Source: JAZDDE01 sp039714435
GTDB taxonomy: Bacteria > Gemmatimonadota > Gemmatimonadetes > Palauibacterales > Palauibacteraceae
Direction of reading: 5' to 3'
NCBI GenBank assembly: GCA_039714435.1
Contig: JBDLJJ010000001.1
Location: 5,253 to 69,252, forward strand
DNA length: 64,000 nucleotides
Shown: in pieces, positions 60,045 through 64,000 of the stretch
Numbering within the stretch: the first letter of the stretch is position 1
Layout: each line of letters begins with the position of its first letter
Translations under genes and position numbers: made by a program
Notes under the pieces: model-generated
What the model was told of the DNA's origin: nothing
Seen by the model: only the letters and a program-made list of their open reading frames with translations
Database searches by the model: none

Positions 60045-60919
60045 GCGGCCACTCCCAGAGAGCTCAATTCATCCGCTTCGAAGCCCCACAGCTGGATCTC
60101 CGGAGCCAACCAGATACCGAGTTGCTCATGGACCCGGCGGCGGCTCTCACGCATCAGCCATATCACGTCGTCAGCGGTCGCCCCTCCCTCGTTCACGATG
60201 AAATTGGCGTGCTTCGCGCTGACCCTGGCCCCACCGCGGCTGACGCCCCGCATTCCGGCCTGAGAAAGCACCTCCCAGGCCGATCCGTGCGGAGGGCCAG
60301 GATTCTTCCACGTGGAGCCGCAGGAAGGCAGCTCGTAGACCTGGGACTCGACTTTTGACCGGCGGCGCTCCTGATGCGCGCGCTGTACGCGCTTCAGGTC
60401 GCCCTGCGGAGCCGCGAGGCGGGCCGCGACGAATACCCAGTCGGTGGGTACGCCCGTGCCCCGGTAGACCGGCTTCGCCTCCTGAGGTGTGATGCGCACG
60501 CGCTCTCCGCCTGGGGTCACCGCCTCGGCCCAGACGACTCGATCCCATATTCCCTCGGTGGCGGAACCCGCGTTCATGCGAAGCGCGCCACCAATTGTCC
60601 CGGGGACGGCCTCGAGGAAGTCGAACCCGGTCCGGCCTGTGCGCCTGGCCTCTCCCACCGTGCCCGGGATGCCAGCCGCCGCGCCCACTTCCAGCGCGTC
60701 GGGCTCGAGCTGGACGCTGCCGAAGTCCCCTGCCAGCATCAGCACATCGCGCTGCACGCCGCGATCTGACACCAGAACGTTGGCGCCCCAGCCGAGCACG
60801 AAGTGGCCGTGAGCGGCCGGATCGGCGAGGGCGGCCACGAGCTCAGCCTCGGTCTCCGGGCGGCCGAAGCGCACGGCCGGTCCACCGATCCGGTAGCGAG
60901 TATGGAGCGCCAGGCTCAT
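60041..60919 (-). CDS. murB: UDP-N-acetylenolpyruvoylglucosamine reductase
   Basis: FAD-dependent reduction of UDP-GlcNAc-enolpyruvate to UDP-MurNAc. The 292 residues show TRYRIGGPA, LGWGANVLVSD, IGGALRMNAGS, SCGSTWKNP and the C-terminal catalytic glutamate in LAPEIQLWG. The compact length indicates the type II enzyme. The ATG at 60919 has GGGAG six bases upstream and lies 1 bp after the murC stop; an earlier ATG (60937) overlaps murC. Confidence 0.95.
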   Translation of the reverse strand: MSLALHTRYRIGGPAVRFGRPETEAELVAALADPAAHGHFVLGWGANVLVSDRGVQRDVLMLAGDFGSVQLEPDALEVGAAAGIPGTVGEARRTGRTGFDFLEAVPGTIGGALRMNAGSATEGIWDRVVWAEAVTPGGERVRITPQEAKPVYRGTGVPTDWVFVAARLAAPQGDLKRVQRAHQERRRSKVESQVYELPSCGSTWKNPGPPHGSAWEVLSQAGMRGVSRGGARVSAKHANFIVNEGGATADDVIWLMRESRRRVHEQLGIWLAPEIQLWGFEADELSSLGVAA

Positions 60920-60920
60920 A

Positions 60921-62342
60921 TCAGTCTCCCACCGCATGCTGCCCTACCTGTTCTGCGAACTCGTGTGCGGTGTCAGTGACGTCGCCTGCACCCATGAATA
61001 CGACTGTCACGCCAGGAGATCCGGCGCTCAGGGCTGCCTGGCAAACGTCCCACAAATCTTCCTGGATTTCCTGCTTCGTCGCCGCCCGGACATGCTCCTG
61101 CGCCGGCTCCGAAATCAGGCGCTCCGTGACCCCCGGGATCGGCTTCTCGCGCGCCGGATAGATCGGCAGCACGAAGGCGCGGTGTGACGCCGCCAGCGCG
61201 GCGGCGAACTCCGCTGCGTGCCGAAGGGTCCGCGTGAACAGGTGTGGCTGAAAAACCGTCACGAGAGTGTGATCCGGCCACGCGCCCGCGGCGGCGCTCA
61301 GGGACGCGGCCACCTCGGTCGGATGGTGCGCGTAGTCGTCGATGACCACTATCCGGCCCGCTTCCACCAGACGCTCCAGCCGCCTGTCCACCCCCCGGAA
61401 GTCGGTCAGCGCGTTCCGGGCTAACCCCAGATCGGCTCCCAGCAGCCGCGCCGCTTCCAGAGCGGCCGCCGCGTTCTGCGCGTTGTGCAGGCCCGGAGCG
61501 GCCAGCTCGAAGTCGAGTAGCGCGCCTTCGGTGTGCAGGCGGCAAACCTGCCGGCCGGCCGCCGTGCCCACGACCTCGACCCTGGCATCGGCCTCTGGGC
61601 TGAATCCATACAGGCGGCTGCGCGAGCTCGTCGCCGCCAGGGACAGGGATCCGGCGTCGTCGGCGCAGGCCAGAAGACCCAGGCGCGGCTCCGCACGAGC
61701 GGCGAACTCCTCGAAGCAGGCGCGCAGCATCTCGGCCGTCTCATACTGCTCCATATGCTCTTCTTCGACGGAGGTGACGACGGCCAGGTGGGGATCCAAT
61801 TCGAGAAACGAGCGGTCGTACTCGTCCGCCTCGACCACCCACAGGTCTCCCGCGCCGGGCCTGGCGTAGGCGTCCCAGCTCCCGACGCGTCCGCCGACCA
61901 TGGAGCTGGGGTCGAGTCCTGCGGCCTCGCACAGAAGCGACAACATCGCGGTCACCGTCGTCTTGCCGTGCGTACCCGCCACCGCCGCCAGCCTGCTCCC
62001 GTTCGTGAGGGCGCCGAGCGCACGGGCCCGCTTGAGCACGGGCACGCCAGCCTGGCGGGCCGCCAGCATCTGTGGATGTTCGTCGGGAACGGCGGCACTC
62101 CGGACGATCAGAGCGGCCCCGAATACACAGTCCAGGTCGGCCTCGGCTACGAGGCGCACTCCGGCAAGGTCGGACGAGGCGGCGAGGGAGTTCTTGTCCG
62201 CCCCGCTGACCCGGTATCCCTCGTGCCTGAGGAGCCCTGCCAGGCCGCGCATTCCGGCACCGCCCACACCTATCATGTGGATAGCGCTTCCGGCCGCAGG
62301 CAGATCCGAGCGCACCGGCAGACGAGCCTCAGCCACGGTCAT
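60921..62342 (-). CDS. murC: UDP-N-acetylmuramate--L-alanine ligase
   Basis: Adds the first stem-peptide residue (L-Ala) to UDP-MurNAc with ATP. The 473 residues have the N-terminal Rossmann motif HMIGVGGAGMRGLAGLL, the ATPase P-loop VAGTHGKTTVTAML, EADEYDRSFLEL and DYAHHPTEV. The ATG at 62342 follows GGGAGG at close spacing and overlaps the murG end by 14 bp; the frame upstream inside murG is not conserved. Confidence 0.96.
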   Translation of the reverse strand: MTVAEARLPVRSDLPAAGSAIHMIGVGGAGMRGLAGLLRHEGYRVSGADKNSLAASSDLAGVRLVAEADLDCVFGAALIVRSAAVPDEHPQMLAARQAGVPVLKRARALGALTNGSRLAAVAGTHGKTTVTAMLSLLCEAAGLDPSSMVGGRVGSWDAYARPGAGDLWVVEADEYDRSFLELDPHLAVVTSVEEEHMEQYETAEMLRACFEEFAARAEPRLGLLACADDAGSLSLAATSSRSRLYGFSPEADARVEVVGTAAGRQVCRLHTEGALLDFELAAPGLHNAQNAAAALEAARLLGADLGLARNALTDFRGVDRRLERLVEAGRIVVIDDYAHHPTEVAASLSAAAGAWPDHTLVTVFQPHLFTRTLRHAAEFAAALAASHRAFVLPIYPAREKPIPGVTERLISEPAQEHVRAATKQEIQEDLWDVCQAALSAGSPGVTVVFMGAGDVTDTAHEFAEQVGQHAVGD

Positions 62343-63453
62343 CCGGCCTCCCGCTGACCAGTAGGGTGGCCAATTCGCCTGCGATTCGATCAGCCGCGTG
62401 GGGCCGTCCGCGGGCCCGCATCGCACTGCTCATGGCTTCCAGTTTCGACCCGTCCCGCAGGAGCCGCTGGACTTCGTCCCACAGAACTCCCTGCTCCAGA
62501 TCCACTTCCGGCAGCCAGTGGGCGGCACCAGCCGCGCTCAAGGCCTCCGCGTTGCGCGTCTGATGGTCAGCGGCCGCCGTCGGCAAGGGAACCAGAAGCG
62601 CCGGCACGCCAGCCGCGGCCAACTCCGAAACGAACATCGCTCCGGCTCGACTCACAGCCAGCGTCACCGAGCCCAGCTGCGAACCGAGATCGGGAATGAA
62701 CGGAACGACCTGGATCTTGCCTGACCGCTCCAGGCTGGCCACTTGCGTAGCGATTCGGGCGTGATCGGCCCGACCCGTAACCCATACGATGTGGACGTCT
62801 TCGGGCCAGGCAGCCTCCGTAGTTTGCAGATCTCGTAGCAGCGCTTCGTTGATTCCGCGCGCTCCCTGGCTTCCTCCGATAACCGCCACAACCCGCCCGC
62901 TGGGCCAGGAGAACGGATCCCGAACAGGGCTACCCGGGGCGGCCACGGGATTGCCATACGTGAACACTCGCGTTCGGCGGCCCAGGCGGAGTCGTTTCTG
63001 CGCCTCCGGGTAGCCGAGGTGGACCTGATCCACACGGGAGGCCAGAACGCGGGTCACGAGCCCGGGTTCGGCGTTTTGCTCCTGGATAGCAGTGCGCCGG
63101 CGTGTAGCGAGCGCGGCGCCCACGGCCGGACCTGACGCGTATCCGCCCGTGCCCACAACCAACTGCGGGTCAAACGAGCGCAGGATTCGGATCAACCCGC
63201 TGGCCACGGCGGGCACGGAGCGAAACAGCCGCCAATTGCGCCACACTCCGCTTCGGTACAGAGGCTCCATGGGCAGCAGGTCGTACGGGTAGCCGGCGTC
63301 GGGAAGCACGGAAGACTCTATACCGCGCTCCGCCCCGACGAGCCGGATACATACGGCCGGAATGGCGCGCTGCAGGGCAGCGGCGAGGTTGAGGGCCGGA
63401 TACAGGTGCCCACCCGTTCCTCCTCCGGCCAGAAGAACCCTGGCGCCGGTCAT
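62329..63453 (-). CDS. murG: UDP-GlcNAc:lipid I N-acetylglucosamine transferase MurG
   Basis: Peripheral inner-membrane glycosyltransferase that makes lipid II. The 374 residues start with the glycine-rich loop LLAGGGTGGHLYPALNLA and contain GTGGYASGPAVGAA, QEQNAEPGLVTRVLA, VIGGSQGARGIN, SRAGAMFVSELAA and LVPLPTAAADHQTRNA, all diagnostic. Overlaps the ftsW stop by 4 bp. Confidence 0.97.
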   Translation of the reverse strand: MTGARVLLAGGGTGGHLYPALNLAAALQRAIPAVCIRLVGAERGIESSVLPDAGYPYDLLPMEPLYRSGVWRNWRLFRSVPAVASGLIRILRSFDPQLVVGTGGYASGPAVGAALATRRRTAIQEQNAEPGLVTRVLASRVDQVHLGYPEAQKRLRLGRRTRVFTYGNPVAAPGSPVRDPFSWPSGRVVAVIGGSQGARGINEALLRDLQTTEAAWPEDVHIVWVTGRADHARIATQVASLERSGKIQVVPFIPDLGSQLGSVTLAVSRAGAMFVSELAAAGVPALLVPLPTAAADHQTRNAEALSAAGAAHWLPEVDLEQGVLWDEVQRLLRDGSKLEAMSSAMRARGRPHAADRIAGELATLLVSGRPDDRG

Positions 63454-64000
63454 GCGCGCCTCCGCTTCCGCCGGCTGCGCGAGATATTGAGCAACACTCC
63501 CGTCGCTCCCAACATCATGACCAGGTTGGTGCCGCCGGCGCTCATGAAAGGCAGATTGACGCCGGTCGTGGGGAGAAGGCCCAGAGTGACTCCGATGTGA
63601 GCGAAAGCGGCCACGAAGACCAGGGCGCCGAACCCGGTGGCCAGGAGCCGGCCGAACAGGTCCGGAGCCGCGTCAGCCACGCGCAGGGCCAGCAGAGCCC
63701 AGCCGAGATAGAGCGCGATCAACAGGCCCGCCCCGAAGAATCCCCACTCTTCGGCGATGATGGAGAAGATGAAGTCGTTCTGTGGCTCGGGCAGGTACGC
63801 CATCTTTTGGCTGCTTTCCCCGTAGCCGACACCGAACAAGCCACCTGAACCCACCGCGATGAGAGACTGGTGCAGCTGGTATCCTCCGGTAGACGCGGTG
63901 ACTTCCGGATTCAGAAACGCCATGACACAATCCCAGCGGTAGGCAGCCCCCAGCATCTGGCCCAGGACGACCGGCAGCCCCAGCGACCCCAGCAGAACGA
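63450..64000 (-). CDS. ftsW: Lipid II polymerase FtsW (5' part outside window)
   Basis: SEDS-family septal peptidoglycan glycosyltransferase. About 183 C-terminal residues are visible and the frame stays open to the window edge. They include YQLHQSLIAVGSGGLFGVGYG, the SEDS-typical LPEPQNDFIFSIIAEEWGF, GLLPTTGVNLPFMSAGGTNL and a basic C-terminal tail (SRSRRKRRR). Context in front of murG-murC-murB-ftsQ supports FtsW rather than RodA. Confidence 0.95.
   Translation of the reverse strand, partial: VLLGSLGLPVVLGQMLGAAYRWDCVMAFLNPEVTASTGGYQLHQSLIAVGSGGLFGVGYGESSQKMAYLPEPQNDFIFSIIAEEWGFFGAGLLIALYLGWALLALRVADAAPDLFGRLLATGFGALVFVAAFAHIGVTLGLLPTTGVNLPFMSAGGTNLVMMLGATGVLLNISRSRRKRRRA

Noticed and set aside
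1..64000. CRISPR arrays, tRNA/rRNA genes, transposases, integrases or prophage genes
   Set aside because: I looked for regularly spaced repeats, tRNA-like T-arm signatures outside genes and mobile-element proteins and found none. The few GATTCGAATC-like strings fall inside coding sequence.

Overview
The window is a contiguous piece of a high-GC Gram-negative bacterial chromosome, almost entirely core genes packed edge to edge. The evidence for an outer membrane is a TonB-dependent receptor with a carboxypeptidase-regulatory-like N-terminus, several lipoproteins and a PorV/FadL-like outer-membrane protein. A secreted S8 protease carries a C-terminal domain resembling those of the FCB superphylum. 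With split purS/purQ/purL, pyruvate phosphate dikinase and class I FBPase, my best guess is Gemmatimonadota or a near relative; this is inference from gene content only. No tRNA, rRNA, CRISPR, prophage or transposase was seen.

Layout. 1-7572 (minus): aspS, phoH, 7TM-HD phosphohydrolase, ybeY, a DUF502 protein and mgtE (cut by the window edge). 7741-10264: rlmN (+), then the only clearly accessory insert, a Fic-family gene followed by a broken 3' fragment of a second rlmN. 10265-13001 (minus): panB, panC, yqeK and a LytR_C membrane protein. 13091-14800 (+): rqcH. 14862-17807 (minus): secreted subtilase. 17994-30997 (+): lexA, a 52-residue small ORF, truA, an HtrA protease and the de novo purine genes purB-purC-purS-purQ-purL-purF, ending with ppdK. 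31045-37756 (+): lipoprotein 5'-nucleotidase, adenosine deaminase, TonB receptor (with a strong intrinsic terminator) and a small lipoprotein. 37807-43013 (minus): fbp, comEC, a LapA-like protein and miaB; a lone alpha/beta hydrolase (+) follows. 43908-47928 (minus): alr, cdd, a DNRLRE-like lipoprotein and an outer-membrane protein. 47952-48770 (+): mazG. 48802-64000 (minus): division and cell-wall (dcw) cluster ftsW-murG-murC-murB-ftsQ-ftsA-ftsZ, continued by an M23 peptidase, a VWA-domain membrane protein, ftsY, recG and asnS, then a small membrane protein.

Genes in these runs are commonly joined by 4-bp stop/start overlaps (ATGA, GTGA, TTGA), so translational coupling is the rule. The most notable points are: (1) the Fic gene bracketed by intact rlmN and a diverged in-frame rlmN fragment; (2) purS, which has a perfect AGGAGG Shine-Dalgarno but no ATG, GTG or TTG start in frame, its best start being ATC; (3) a paired TTCGG-N6-TTCGG direct repeat around the lexA promoter; (4) a well-formed 52-codon ORF between lexA and truA; and (5) a VWA membrane protein coupled to ftsY in the division cluster.
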